Assembly: GCA_947846985.1 (NCBI GenBank)
Contig: CANTUZ010000003.1
Coordinates: 57,670,096-57,734,095, forward strand
DNA: 64,000 bases
Origin: Fratercula arctica
Lineage: Eukaryota > Chordata > Aves > Charadriiformes > Alcidae
Direction of reading: 5' to 3'
Position 1 is the stretch's first letter. The number at the start of each line of letters is the position of its first letter. Of this stretch, positions 12,525 to 26,040 are shown in pieces. The notes below the pieces were generated by a model. It saw only the letters and a list, made by a program, of their open reading frames with translations. It ran no database searches and was not told the DNA's origin. The translations under genes were made by a program, and so were the position numbers.

Positions 12525-13914
12525 GTGAAAAAGGGTTACTTTGGTCACAGAAGCGTGTAACAGGCTGTGAAATGATGGTGAAGGAAATGGAAGCGCAAGC
12601 GAAGAGAACTGCAGAGGTGGGGTTACAGTGCTGACCTTAGCAAGAAGTGGGATTACCAACTTCTGGGAGAAGTAATAAGAGCAGATCAAGTTGTGGTAGT
12701 AAAAACAACCTACATGTGTGTTTAAATTTGACTTTGTATTATTGTCGCATAGCAAATATTACTATATTGTTGAATATAGTAAGCTAACTTTAGGTAGAAC
12801 AGATATGTGTTTACATGTTGAGTAAACAGATTTATCGATGTATCAGAGAGTCAGCGAGAACAATTCTGAGATCAGAGTATTTCAGATGTGGTCGTGTATC
12901 TGAGACATTTGCTGAGGGCAGGGATATGCAGGACTAATGGGAGATCAGTTCTAGAAGGGAGAATTCCTATGTTGCATCTGTCATTCATCTGAAATGGTAC
13001 TAAATAACCAGTGTTTAGGGGAAAAACACAGGTGCCTAAACCAGGAGCAATAGACACAATATCAGGAGCTTGTTGAAAGTGTGCTCTTTCAAATATCTCA
13101 AGAAAATGTCAGTGTCTATTGATACAAGGCTTACAGAGTAAACTGATGCAGAAAATTCTTCTGACTTTATAATTGACTTGCTTTTGGTTGTCACTTAAAT
13201 TCTCAGGGTGTGTGTGTTTCTCAGTTCATGATACATGTGCTGATTTCTTTGTTAGTGTAACAGGTTATTTTGTGTTGCACTGGTGTTTTGGTTTTATTTT
13301 TTTTTAAAAGATTTTTCTTAGTGGAGGGGGAGGAGACCAAGGGAGATTGACCGCAACAAAAACAAACCTGCCAAACCCCAGGCGTTTTTTTGGTGTAAAG
13401 CTTAAACACACGTGTACACAAAAGCTAAAAACCTGAGGGTTGTGGGCAAAACATTTCACAAAAGTTAGTACTTTATTGCTCTAAAAAAGGCATTTCTCTT
13501 TCAATGTCTATTTTAGAGTTGTTCCTTTTTCCCACAATTCTGCTTTTGGGTCAGTGTATCAGAATGATTCCTCTGTTGATTTGCCTCAGTAATGTGCCTA
13601 TGGAGTGCAAACATTTAAAATAACAGCTTCTGTATTTTAAGGGTGGGCATTATGGGATCGTGATATTCACCAGCATTTTCCTTAAAAGCTCTTCCTGAAA
13701 AGAGTGACTATACAGGGCACTCGGGCTTACTTCTTCTGCTCAAGCAAGAGGATCTAAGGGTTCGCATGATCTGCTGCGTAAAAGAATAGACTGTTGCGTC
13801 ACGTGTATGGCTGAGTATATCACTGCTGCTCAGGTTGCTACACAGATGTGACATAGCTCGATTTCATGTCCTATTGTGCCTCAAATCACATTTTTGCTTT
13901 TGTTCTTCTGACAG

Positions 13915-14061
13915 ATACCGCCTCAGTACGGCCAGCAAGGTGTAAGTGGCTACTGCCAGCAGGGCCAGCAGCCGTACTACAACCAGCAGCCACAGCCTCA
14001 GCATCTGCCACCCCAGGCACAATATCTGTCGCAGGCCCAGCAGAGGTACCAGGCTCAGCAG
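13915..14061 (+). CDS. ARID1B: ARID1B internal coding exon (Gln/Pro/Tyr-rich N-terminal region)
   Basis: This 147-bp exon encodes 49 residues starting [19 protein letters not shown] and ending QRYQAQQ, which I recognise as part of the disordered N-terminal region of ARID1B (BAF250B). ARID1B is a large nuclear subunit of the BAF chromatin-remodelling complex, and this part lies upstream of its ARID DNA-binding domain. A pyrimidine-rich tract ends in CAG at 13912-13914, and the donor GTAAGC starts at 14062. The exon is phase 0 at both ends, so skipping it would keep the frame. Gln is the commonest residue (about 19 of 49), mostly CAG but with CAA interruptions, and there is no pure CAG tract. 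As I recall the human protein, the last third ([14 protein letters not shown] here) differs by a few substitutions and perhaps a one-residue indel. ARID1A has a related but different sequence here, so ARID1B is preferred. ORFs overlapping in other frames are shadows. Confidence 0.95.
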
Positions 14062-16101
14062 GTAAGCACCGTCCTCCACTACTGACAGTCGCCTCAGAGC
14101 TGGAAGTGAAAAAATGATCTGTGGGAAATGAACACAACCCACCTGACCCCTTTTCGAGAGAACAGCGTTAAAAACAAAACTACATAAACAGGGAATCTGA
14201 CAACATCCTTCTCAAAAAGTCGTTGGGGATATATGCCCAAATACATCCGCACACACTTTCAGGCTTTATTTTACATCAGCTTTTTTGAATAAAGCCAGTG
14301 TATATACCCCAGCAACTATTAATTCTGCTTTTAAAAAGAAGTAACAGTTTGCTGATCAGGTGTCAGTGGAGGCTGGAGGTTTTCCTTGTTTTGTTTTGCC
14401 CTCACAAGACAGAGATTGTTAAGAGCTCTTGCACCTAATATGGTCACTACTGTTTTGTTTTTCATGATACTTTGCTTGAGGATAGGTCAGTTCAAGGCAT
14501 TTTGGAGCTACTTCGTCAAGGGAACTTCTTAAGAGATATTTTTAATTGATAATACAGCTATTAATTTGAATGTTGTCGGTTTGCACATCCAGTTAGTGAA
14601 ACTGCGCAAGTCAGTATCCACTGCTGTTCTCGAATTCTGCTTTGTGTTAGCCATTAAAATTCATTTAAAGTGAGTCTGGTTTTGACTAAGATCAGAAGCG
14701 ATAGTGTATGGGTCTGCTTCCCAGAGCTTGAGAAACCCGGATTTTAGATACTGAACAAAATGGATGTGCACAGCTGATGCAGCTGAACATGTAGGCTCAG
14801 TTCTATCTGCAGTCTCAGCTCTGTTAATCACAGAGAGGTGATCTGGAAATGGAAGGATGAAACTAAAGCATACTCGCCATCCTGGGAAATCTAACAAAAG
14901 TGAGTTGCTTAAGACTGGGTATTAGTGGAAGCATCAGCACTTGCTGCAAATCACTGGTGAATTCTGTGAGGCATGGCTGATTAACATTTTGGGATAATGC
15001 TGGTGCAATGTAGAAATCTTAGCTTGAAGTAAAAATAGTGTATAAAATAAACTAACAAAAGATGCCGTAAGTAGCAATGGTACAGGAGGCTCCCCTCCTT
15101 TGATTTTAAAATAAAGCTATGATAATTTCACTGTGTAATTACATGTTAATTTTTCTTCATCTACATTTTAAAATTCCATTGAGAATTAACTTTTTTCATT
15201 AAAATGCTGGATGGTTTATGAAATAGAATTCTTAATTGTATCTATGATATTCTTGTAAATGTCACCACTTTCCATCTTTTGGATTATATGTAACTGCGAC
15301 TTTAAAGATTGCAGTTGTGTCTTTAAATTTAATTTTCTTGGTTTTTACTTTACGATTAAATGCTAGATTTCTCTGTGACTTGAAAATACTGTTCATAAGC
15401 ACCTTGGTGAAGTCTTAGCAGATAAAGTCCTAGTAATACAGCCTATGAGATAGAAGAAACACAGCTGCTCCAATGTCTACATATCACAGTGTGAAAAATT
15501 GAAATGGTTTTTTTGCTGCCTTGGACACCTCATCATATTTTAAATACTGTCAGTTGAATGGATTGAGTATTTTAGTTTAAAAAAAATACACAAAACATAC
15601 CAACTATACAGGACTTACGAAATAACAAGATACTGATTTATAGAATCATTTGTTGATCTAATCTGTTGCTACATATTCCAATTACATCATTTCCTATCAT
15701 AGCCAGTAAAGTGAAGGTTTGTGCCATGAAGTGAGGGGTATCACAGAAGAGGATAAAGGCAAAACGAGAGTAAAACCTTCCATATATTATGGACTTCAGA
15801 GAACTGGGATGAAGAAAAAGGTAGGGACAGATTCACAAGTAGAAGACACCAACCTTGATGTAGCCAAATTTCTTCTTTGAGGATTTGAGGGTACATTGAA
15901 GGAGTATCTAAATACAGGCATCTCAAGGTCAATAGGCATTTTTGCCTTAATCTGCAAATTCACATGATACATGAGGTCCTCACCAACACAGCCTTGTGGT
16001 TAGTAAACCTTAGTGTGAGAATCACACCTGAAATTCTTCGTGGTTTATGAATGGCTGTTTGGTTATGGTGTTCTTCAGTAGTGGTCAGACTCTTAACCTC
16101 C

Positions 16102-16134
16102 TATAACTCAGAACCTCACAGGTTCTGAATTATA
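16102..16134 (+). repeat. Hairpin: 9-bp stem extended by 5 bp past one mismatch, 3-nt loop
   Basis: TCAGAACCT (16108-16116), loop CAC, AGGTTCTGA (16120-16128). Outside a single C/A mismatch, five more pairs (TATAA with TTATA) close the stem. The compact fold is visible in the sequence; function unknown. Confidence 0.9.
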
Positions 16135-16728
16135 CAGGCTTTTCCTGAATATTTTTGTGCAGATGGGACTATTTCATGTAAATAATAAGTAGGCCTTACC
16201 ACCTTGGTGCTTGCTCCTTTTCCCCATGTCCGGATTGGTTCTGTGGCTGCTCTTCCCCCTGTCTCAAGAAGGGGCATCAGATGAACACCTCCTCTTTAAG
16301 GTTTCTCTCTAAAACCTCACCACTGTGTTCTTTCTCATTCTTTGGGAACTGCTGATCCAGAAAACAAATTCCTAACACAAGAAGTTTAAGTCTATACTTT
16401 TGACACGTCAGCAGCAGTGTTCTTTCTCTGCTGATGTTGCATAGTAGAGTTACTGTCAAGTGGTAACCAGTGTATAATACAAAAATTAATAACTAGGATA
16501 ACAAAAAAGTTGGGAGTGTACATCAAATTCTGCTGCTGAGACAAAAATTATAAAAACTGTGGTTATTTGAGCATACGTGTCTCTGCTTATATGAGACTAT
16601 CTTTTAAAAATAATTTAAAAATTAGAGTTCATTTGATTAAAATTTTAGCAAGAGAAATAGGAGTAGTATTCATACAGTTATAGAAGTATTAAGGGTGGAG
16701 TTCTCTGAATTTTGATATGTTGGACAGC

Positions 16729-17127
16729 CTACCTAAGGGAAAGCCCAGGGGAGATCTTGCTGCTATTTACAGCTTCCAAATGTGAGGACGTGGAAGAGAA
16801 CAGAGCTAAACTCATCTCAGGGCTGCCCAATGGAAGGACAAGAGGCAGTGAGGCCAGACTGGGACAAGGGAAGTAGCAACTTGGTAAAAAAAAAAAAAAA
16901 ATACCCAAAAAGCCTCCAAAACCCCCACCAAAATTACCATGAGTGTTATCAAACATAGGAAGGAGCCCAGAGAGACTGGAATGTCCATCCTTGGAGGTGC
17001 TCAAAATTCAACTAGGCAAGGCCCCCAAACACCCTTTTCTCGCCAGACTTGCTTTGAGTTGGAGGTTTGACTCTATGACCTCTCTCTGAAAGCCTCTTCA
17101 AACCTGTGTGATTCTGTGTTGCTGTGA
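16729..17127 (+). mobile_element. CR1 LINE 3'-terminal fragment, plus strand
   Basis: Words typical of the CR1 3' end occur in order on the plus strand. They begin with an AGGGGAGATCTTGCTGCT block (about 16747-16764), followed by GGACAAGAGGC (about 16836), TCCTTGGAGGTGCTCAA (about 16988) and GAGTTGGAGGTTTGACTCTATGA (about 17056). The element ends in a degenerate GTGTGATTCTGTG tail at about 17106-17127. The middle is disrupted by an A16 run (16886-16901) followed by C/A-rich sequence that does not match the family layout. Only the last ORF2 codons and 3' UTR are represented, and no coding capacity remains. The left border is approximate. Confidence 0.85.
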
Positions 17128-18346
17128 TTTAATATTGGCTTTATATATTCTACACAGAATTTTAAAATAAGCTACAGAATCATATAATACCTGTTGCGCC
17201 AGCTGGTGTATCTTTCTTATTTCTACTCTTAAAAATGTCAGTACATCCTGTTTATATAATCCTGTCAATTAAAAAGCTGAGGTAGTCTCAGTCATACAAT
17301 CCTTTCTGTCTGTCATCCTTAATTTTGCTCTTTCTTTCCAGCTTGCAAATGAATTTTCTCCTTGTTTTCTGTATTCTTCATTAACCATTTTCTTTTATAC
17401 ATTGATTTTATTGCTTTTTGCACTCAACATCGATGCAAAGTCCTACTTCTGAATCATCACAACTTTGAGGAATGTGTAAGGTCAGTTGTCTCAGGATGTC
17501 AGCCTCAAGAAGAGAAGCTGGCCTACGAAGATGTTTTTGCCTCATGCTGGCTAGTCAGAATTATGGGAAAACTTTAAACTATAAGCGTTCTTCCTGGAGA
17601 GCATGGTTGGAACATGAAGCAAGAGGCGATCGCTCTAGTAATACTGAAGCAGTCCATGGCAGCCCCAGCTGTGGATCAGGAAGTTGTTATTCCGGTTGTT
17701 CTCCAAGTACGTAACAAAAAGGTGGTCTTTGCCCCAAAGAGTTTGCAGGCTATTCTGTGCCTGATGAACTGGAAGCTGATCTTGCTTGTAGCAGGGGATC
17801 AGCTGTTGAGGTGAAGAAGTTTCATGTTCTGTTTTAGGGTAAATAAGTGGTCTCCATGATTGTTGCCGTTGTGATGTGAGTGTGCTTGAACTGGTTTTAC
17901 TTCAGGATGGAGAAGAGAGGATGGAGAAAGGGGGCCTCTCAGTAATTTGCCTTCTTTTCCCTATTGTATTTTCTTTATTTCCCTTCTAGAATTATGTCAG
18001 TCTACTTGTTTTGGATATTATCAAGCTGAAAGTAGTGTTTATTCTGGATGGATAATGGTCTTTTTCTTGACATTGGTTTCCTTATATGGAAAGCCCTGTA
18101 GTGTGATGTACTGGTATTCTTTTATGGGGAAAAGACTGATAAAAAATTTCGTACGGAGAATGTTTTATTTTTGGTCTTTTAGACATAATGTAAGCGAGCT
18201 TCTTCAGTTGGTATAATTCTTAGTGTTGTGCCTTGGAATTGGTATTCATCTTCATTTCTCACGTATTGTGGAAGTGTGAAGCCATTTCTCCTTTTCTTTG
18301 ACTCACTTGAATTCAATATGTGACCTTGTCAATAAAAGTAAAATAG

Positions 18347-18378
18347 TAAGTAGATAAAATAATAAGTAGATAAAATAA
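18347..18378 (+). repeat. 16-bp tandem duplication
   Basis: TAAGTAGATAAAATAA occurs twice in direct, uninterrupted succession. It is a small local duplication in A/T-rich intron. Confidence 0.93.
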
Positions 18379-21300
18379 TTTCGGAGACTGTTCTGGTGAC
18401 TTGTGACTCTCCATTCTTCTAATAAACGTAGAGGGGAAGGAGGAGAGTGGGATTTATTTGAATGTTTGAACTGTAAGTTGTTTAGATCTTTGTTAAATTG
18501 ATTGCATGGTGGGCAGAAAGGGAGTTTCGTAACAGGTGATTTGATAGTAATACTGGCATAGTTTACTATAGAGCCATACTGTAAGCCAGCATCAGTCATC
18601 TCCTCTTCGTATCAGGAGCCTGCTGTGTAAAAACCATTAAAGAAAAAGCTTTGTTTTAAGCAAACTTATTGCAGTAGCAAATTCATTGATCATTAGATAT
18701 TGCCAGTAGATGTAGATATCGCCTTGTGGATTTTTTTTTTAACTTCTTTTTGCCTTTACTGCTCTTTAAAAGAAAAGAGAAGGATGTGCTACACTACTGC
18801 AGTGTTGCCCTTGGCAGGATTTTTCATCTTGAAATGGCATATAGATGAATAAATGCTTCAGTTGTTTTTGCAGTTTTAAATCTTTTGCCATGAGTAGAAG
18901 TGATATTTTGCTCAAGAATGTCATGTAATTGCAAACTTAAACTGTCATCATTAAACACTATTTTGTTAAGATAGCGTGATGTATATTTTAGGCTATTATG
19001 CTTTCTAACTGGCTTTTAAACAGCCATGTTTATATATTTTCTTGTTTTATGTAGCATGTGTTCATATGTATCAAGAGAGGATCGTGCCTTTGAGGTTTAA
19101 TGTGTTATTTTATGAGTTGGGACCATATCACTTTTTGACAGATGAAATGGATCTGCAAAATAATTATGGTCTTACTCTTAGTTAAACAAAAATAGTTATT
19201 TTATTCTACACCTGCTACTGCTATCCTGAAGTCATCTTTTGTTTTAAGGATTCCTGGAAGCTTTCTGCTTGCAAGTTTCCAGAATAGAGTGGGGCTATGC
19301 TGATGCCTTTTCTATTGTGCAGGCATGAGATTAAAAGGGCAAAAAATTGTGGCAGGTCCTTGAGGTGGGGCACGCAAGTGCACTTCTCTGGGGCATTGGT
19401 CCTTCTGGTTAACAGTGTGCACAAAGAGGCTCTGTGTGTGTGTTTTTACCCCATTCCTGTGTGGTTTCCATCATTTCTTTTAAATGCCTTAAAGGAACAG
19501 TCAAGTAGTTCAGGCTCAGTCTTTAGCCTGTTTTTACTTAAAAGGAGAAAATCTTTTCTAAACAAGCAAACAAACAAGATTCCCTCACTGTCAGGTTTTA
19601 TTAAAATGTTCTAGAAGCTGACCAGAACCTTGTTTCCCCTCCTCCCCACCACCCCCACCCCGTATAATAAGTCATCTACTAATAAGACCTACTGATCATG
19701 ATGAGATTTATTTCAACCCAAATTGTCATAGGACAAATAAAGAGTAGAATAACTAGTGGTGGTTGTGGGTTTGTTGTTTTTTTTTTTTTTTTTTCCATGG
19801 AGTGGATCAGTGCAATGAATGCAGTTCAAGCCAGTAAGAGTTTGTGAATTGTTTCAGTAGTCCCAGGTAGAAAGGCATCCAAAGCATGCTGAGGTGGGGG
19901 GCATCTCTGGTCCTACCTCGGTTGGTGTCTGCGGGTGGAGGGCTGGGGACCACTTACGCTCCCGCAAGGGGCTGAAGCTCCCTTCCAGTTCCCCAAACTG
20001 GGATCAATGGAGGCCATAAATTTCAGGTTTGTTCCTGAACTGGTGATGGTGGTTTGAACTAGTCTCAGTCGCAAGCCTGAGACGATGATGAGAATGTTCT
20101 TGTGCAGACATCTGTTTCTAGCGTTGAGTCAGTGCAAGGTAGGACAGATAAAACATTACCCAATTTGAAACAGTCTTTGAGAATATGAACAAAATGTGAA
20201 ACTAATTAATCTGTTTTTATGTCCAAGCTGTATGACTGTCATGAAAACAGAACAAATTGTATTATGGCAAAATGCATCAAATTATTACAGTGATTTTGGT
20301 ACAATGAGGATGAAGTCCTGTTTTTAAATTTGACGAGAGCTGCTAAAAGTCTTTTAACAGTGTAATAAGCAGCATGTTAATTAACATTGTCAAGCTGTTT
20401 TGGGGTGTAACACTGTACAAAACCACTGTTGTTGTAAGTTAGGAATAGTTGTTACATGCAAATACCAAATTCATTACTAAGTAATATAGACAATCCTCAA
20501 TGAGTCCAGATTTAAGCTTTATACCTTAAGACAATTATTCTTTTTAATAAAATCTTCACTTACTAGAGTTACTAGAAACTGGCACAGAATTAGCAGTCAA
20601 CTGTACTGTAGTTTAGTCTTAACTCCTGCAGAATTTCATTTAAACTTTTAGAATATATGGGACCTTGCAAGTAACATATAGCTGACCATGGCTTGAAGTT
20701 GTAATAAAAATCATTTGTCCTTCTGTCCATCTAACTCTTGTGTCTGTAATCATCTACCAGTAGATGAGTAGTTGCACTTAATATTTGTTGTGTTATGAAC
20801 CAAAGGAAATCTGGGAAAGAACAAGCTTGTAGGTTAATCTGACATTTGCTGCCAGGCATATAGGAAAGCATTCTTTGTGGAAGTTGGCTATTACAGCTAT
20901 ATGAGAACTCATAATCAAATTTAATGTTCAGAAGAGATTGTTGCCTGCTATCATGGGCAGTGGCTGACACCACTACTTGTGGCGTACCATAAATTCGTCA
21001 TGGCTTCTGTCGTCTCAGCAACAGAGGTGCCTGGTGCCCAGTGTCTGTTCACACTGTCTTGAAGTGCTGGGCTTGTTTTTAGCTCAGAAGCGATTATTTT
21101 ATTTCCAGGGCAAAGTGGTACAAGGGAGAAGTGATTCCTTTAAACCATTCAACCTCAAATTCATGGCACTAAGAACTTCTGCTTCTGATGGGTGCTTGTT
21201 GGTTGGCTTCTAGAAACCAGGGCTGCTTGTACATAGTGAGCAGGGAAATGCCTGGCAACAAAACGTGGAGGTGGAAAATCTCATACAGATACACATACTT

Positions 21301-23146
21301 CTGCCAGCTTTTCCAGCCTCCTTTCTGTGGGACCTGAAATTAGAGATAAGGAAAAACAGCAGTATAACTTTTTATGAAGACATCCATTTTGGTATGCTGA
21401 ACTCTTTGTTGCCAGAGAACCTACTTCAGAGAGATCAGGTAGATATCAAAAGGCATAGTGCAAGCTTGACTTTCTGCATCCATAATAAAGCTTGGCTGGA
21501 CTTGGGGGGAGGAGGGAAGGGGAGCGGACTTTCAGCAACTGACTTCCAAACTCACACACCATGACTTAAATCCTGGCTTCTAGACAAGCCACCAGTGACC
21601 AGCACCTCTGAAAGGCAGTTGTCACCTTACCTTGCGGAACGCTGAAGTGATTTGAAAACAAACTCGCTCCTGAAATACTTAGAAACTGTACTGATCCTGC
21701 ACATAAAACTAATTTATCCCTTTTGAGCCTTTCTTAAGCACATGGTCTTTTCAGAAAGGGCAAATGAGGTTTCAACCTGTGTAGGTTCAATGAACGCTTA
21801 ACTGATTGAAGTCTTTGCCAGTTAAATTTCTGCTCTTACAAAGTTTCATTTCATAGTCATGATGCTGCTATAATAGCAAATAAGTGTTCAGCATGTGGCT
21901 GTTTATCTGTGTGGCAGAGGTTACTTAGCGCAGGAGTTCAGTGAAACCATGACTCCTGTTGTGCTACATCTTCTCCTGGTGGTGGGAATAGCTGATTATT
22001 GTCCATTTGGGGAATGCTCTGTTTGCTCAGCATTGCTTATGTCATTCCAGGAAACGTGTCGAACCTTCCTCTTTCTCCCCCAGTGATTTATGTCTGTATT
22101 TATAAGATTATAATAGGTGCTAGCTTGTCAGACTCACAGAATGATCTTCCAGAGCCAAGTAGCTAGCAGGAATAGTCAGGCAGAAAAAGCAAGGATAATT
22201 GTCTGTAAACTCACACCTGAGCACGAACACAAAATTGAGGGCATAGCACGGAGCAGCACTCACAGGAGCGCAGGCTTATTTTTGCTGAAGGCATGTTGAC
22301 CAAACCCCAAAAACTGCATTCAGATTTTAAGATGACTTTCTCAGCCCTGTTATTTTAAAGCAAGCCTTTACAGACATGGTGATCAACTTAGCCAAATAAA
22401 AATCAGCTCCAGTCTAATAGCTCTGAAGCCTTTCAAGTTAGCATGTATAATGACCCCTTATACATATCTGTATTTATTTGGATTTAAGTGATATTACTGG
22501 GAAAGGAGAAGGATTTTATCTTGCAAAGTAATACTGTTTATGTATAAAATGGAGCAAGCTTGGTCATGCTTCTGTTGTATAATCTTGCTGTCAGTGAAAG
22601 TATTTGTTTGCCTCTGTTTTGTCTCAAAAATTGTATGGCAGCTTCAATTTAAAGTTCCCTTATTGTAGTTAAACATTTTCCCAGTCTGCACGTTCTTTTG
22701 CTGTGTTCATCTATTAATGGTTTTCTGCCGAAAGCAGGCTTTTCTGTTTGCAGTTTGAAGGAGGAATTTTGAAGGTCGGCTTTCTTCTCCTGAGAAAGCA
22801 GCAAGTGCACCTCTTCGGGCATCTGCTGCTGATGGGGGTTTGATGATATCTGTCTTGGATAGTCAGAGGAGATGGGTCAGAGCACACTGCAAACCTGTTT
22901 GGCAGGAATGTTCATGACCACCTGTACCCTGCTGGTTTTTAATTTTTATTCCTGTGTTTTTGTATCGTTCTAAACCTAGCAGACATATCACAGCTCTTGT
23001 GCTTGTGAGATGAACAATGCAGAGACGCCTGAGTCCTGATGAGGTTTTTTTCATGTACTAAAATGAAGTTTTCATACAGTGTCATAAAGAAACTCTGGCA
23101 ATAAGAGCCCCTTTTCAGCTTAATTGGAAAGAGAGAAAATTTAGTT

Positions 23147-23159
23147 GGGGGGGGGGGGG
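23147..23159 (+). repeat. G run, 13 bases
   Basis: GGGGGGGGGGGGG is followed by TAGGGGAGAAGAGGG, a guanine-rich stretch on the coding strand that could form G-quadruplex structure in the pre-mRNA. Confidence 0.9.
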
Positions 23160-25390
23160 TAGGGGAGAAGAGGGAAGTCCTATTTTGCTCCTTTATTTTT
23201 AAGTGGTCAGTTACTTACATGCAATCAGTTTGTAGATTGAGCGGACAATGTCCCACTTCCATAACAAAAATCTCTGCAAAACATTCTAATGCAAAAGGTA
23301 GGGATACTGAATCATTTTTTCAAGCTAAAAACTTCAGTATTTATAAGTAGATAATCCTGAAAGGAAACATTTTTTTTCAACGCGATTACAAAAACTATGT
23401 AAAATCTATCATGGATTTAGTATGTTATGCTTAGAGAAAAATATTTTCAATGAGTTTAGAAATACATTAAAATACATGTGTTCAAATGTATTTCTCAAAG
23501 TTCTCAGATCAGTGGTTTGGCTTTGATCCACAAAGTATTCTTATTGTTTTTGTTATGATGGTGGTATTTAAAGTTTCTAAATTCTGATTTCTCTCAGTAT
23601 TTAAATCACAGAAGGTTAATTAAAGCAGTTCTTTATTTTGCAATTGCTTGGGAATATTAACCTCACAAAGCCTGCATTAAATCACTGAAGTGATAGAATT
23701 GCACTTGCTTTATAAAATAACTCTACAAGAGCAAAGACGAAGCCATTTATAGTTCAGTGCCATTAATTGCTTGGCATTTAGATATTAGCGTAAGAGTCTA
23801 TTAATTAACTTGATAGTAAAACTGTTGGAATGCAGACTGATAAAAACTATTTTGTTTTAGGAGATTAGTGATCATAACTATTGTTGTTCCCCTTACTGCT
23901 CTCCTTATTACTCAGTGATGATTTTCTTCTACTGTTATTCTAAGAGCAAAACTAATATCCCAGAAATAATTTTATCCATACCTTTGAAATTTAGCCGTAA
24001 GTTAAACAGAATAGTGACTTCAGCAAAGGGTACCTGATCTTGTAATAGTCTCTTACTTTACAATCCATTAATCTGATGGCTGTTCATAGACAGTTGTCTA
24101 CATGAATGTTTTAGAATATAAATGCACAAATTCTGTTTTAAGAAAAATTTTAAAATGCAAATAGTACAGTACTGTGAATTAAGTGATAAAGTTGTAAAGT
24201 CTGAAAAGTACTAATAAATCTGAGCAGTAGTGGAGTTTTTGTTTGTTTTCTGGGGTTTTTTTTTGGTTCTATGTGAGCAGTATATATTCCAAATTTTAGT
24301 GGTCTTGTAAATTACACCTCATGGCCAGTTCCAATGCAGCAGTATTCTCTTACGGCCTTTAAATTAACATACATTACTTTCCTCAGAGGTAGGGAAAATA
24401 AGTTTGTTAATATTTCCTGGTATAAAATTTACCACTGTATTTTTTTTGGCTGCCTGTATTTTCTTTAATAATTGAAGATGTTCAGCGTACATATATTTAG
24501 TTTTATTTTCTGTATTTTGAATTGGGATTTTGTTGTTAAGACAATGTATTATCTGAATATGGGTCAGCATATATTTCGTATGCATTCATTATCCTTTCCA
24601 GTATTTCCCTTTTACTGCATTTCTCTCCTACTGTAGTAGGATTTAGAATAGATTTTGGAGCGTGCAGCTGAAATCTTATAGTGTTTTAGTTGTTGCAATC
24701 AGATGTAGACAACAAAGAATGAAATAGCAAATCAAAGTAAATATGGTACCACTTAAAAAATAAGTTTACCTTTACATGTTGACAAAACTACGTGGTGTTT
24801 TTGTTGTGGGAGAGAGAACAACTGTTGGTCTCGGTGAGTTGTCCCTCAATAAATCAAGCTCTGCAAGAGCACAGCCTCTCTCTTCATGTCTTCCTCGCGC
24901 TTCTCCCTGGTTGCCACGTACCCATCCTAGGTATCTTCCATGTACATGTTTTAAGGTAGAAAATTAAATATCTAGCTATATGTGATTGGGTTTTGGGTGT
25001 CTGCCTACAGAATTCATAAAGAGCACGCTCCTTCACCCTCAAGAAAAAAGGAGAGGTTTGTTGTAGCTTTATGACCTAGCAATCCTTTACCAACTTTTAA
25101 CGAAAGACACTGTTTTTTCATTGCTGTATTAAAGAGTAGTCAGTGGTCTGTTCTCAGAGTTGTAAGTTTTCATCACTTCATTCACTTGTTCTCTACCCCC
25201 CCTTACACCCTCCTCTTGCCACTCCCAACACCAGCCCAGCTGGGAATACTTTCTTTTGAAAAAATCATGGTTGTGGTGATGGTGATGAAGACTTCCCTAC
25301 CTCAGAGATTAAAGAAATTATTTGCTGCTGTTGGTTTAAACTGTTGTATTGTGAAGTCTGTTGAATTGCTTCTGCTGTTGGGTGCTTCCG

Positions 25391-25436
25391 TCTGTAAATT
25401 ATTGTTCTCTTTCTGTAAATTATTGTTGTTCTCTTT
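25391..25436 (+). repeat. Imperfect 21-bp tandem repeat
   Basis: TCTGTAAATTATTGTTCTCTT is followed at once by the same unit with an extra GTT (TATTGTTGTTCTC). The GTT slip inside the second copy suggests a duplication followed by a triplet expansion. Confidence 0.9.
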
Positions 25437-26040
25437 CCACTCCTTGGACTAAGATATTTTTCCACATGGTGGATGGATTTAAAGGTGGTTGTGCAGATAC
25501 TGCATGTCTTCACAGATTGCAGAGAGAGAGGACGGTAGTGCGGCTAATTCTCTATCTCCAGTAGCCCCAAATGTAACACACTAGCCCTCTTACATAGTGA
25601 AAAATTAAGTTAACCAAAATAGTAGAGTCCGTCTGTGAAAACCTTCTTTACCAAAAATTATTACAGCCATCTTTGCATCTGGACTTCAGTTCCTTCTCCT
25701 ATGATTCTGCTGTTGGTAAAATAGCAAGTAAACCTCATTGCAGTTATTTATTTTAAGAGACCTCTATGGTGGAGCGTGAGGGAATAAGTTAACAGGTGTC
25801 ACTGGACTGTGATATAAATGTTGTCTGTAACATAATACAGCTTTAGATTTGAGGTGGGGGAGGAAACAAACCCACAAAACAAATCTCACCAGTCTGGATT
25901 TTTTTTTTATGCGACCTCAGTGATGTTTTGGGTGTTGCTTGCAACCCTTCCTCACAGATTTGTGGGTTTTCATGAGCCTTTAGATGAAGTCCTGGCTTTT
26001 ACCCCGAAGCACAGTTACAGACGTGCCCCTAAGAAAACCC

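Larger units (their letters stand above)
1..13914 (+). other. ARID1B: ARID1B intron, 3' portion (5' end outside window)
   Basis: This is non-coding intron ending at the acceptor before 13915. It holds a CR1 copy (3614-4332), an ancient CR1 (about 9762-12524) with an internal (TC)18 tract, a perfect 15-bp-stem hairpin (1378-1411), a spaced inverted repeat (6263-6368), a T18 run (2775-2792) and a short 12-bp direct repeat at period 17 (8086-8114). In 1-1370, 1420-3610, 4340-6260, 6370-9760 and 12530-13910 I see only unique A/T-rich sequence with scattered chance ORFs of 60-110 codons and short T/G-rich tracts (for example 9428-9495). No previous ARID1B exon was recognised. Confidence 0.85.

Noticed and set aside
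13864..14142. Other-frame ORFs (plus and minus) overlapping the first ARID1B exon
   Set aside because: Shadows of the real exon. The true frame is the one starting at 13915, which matches ARID1B and has matching splice sites.
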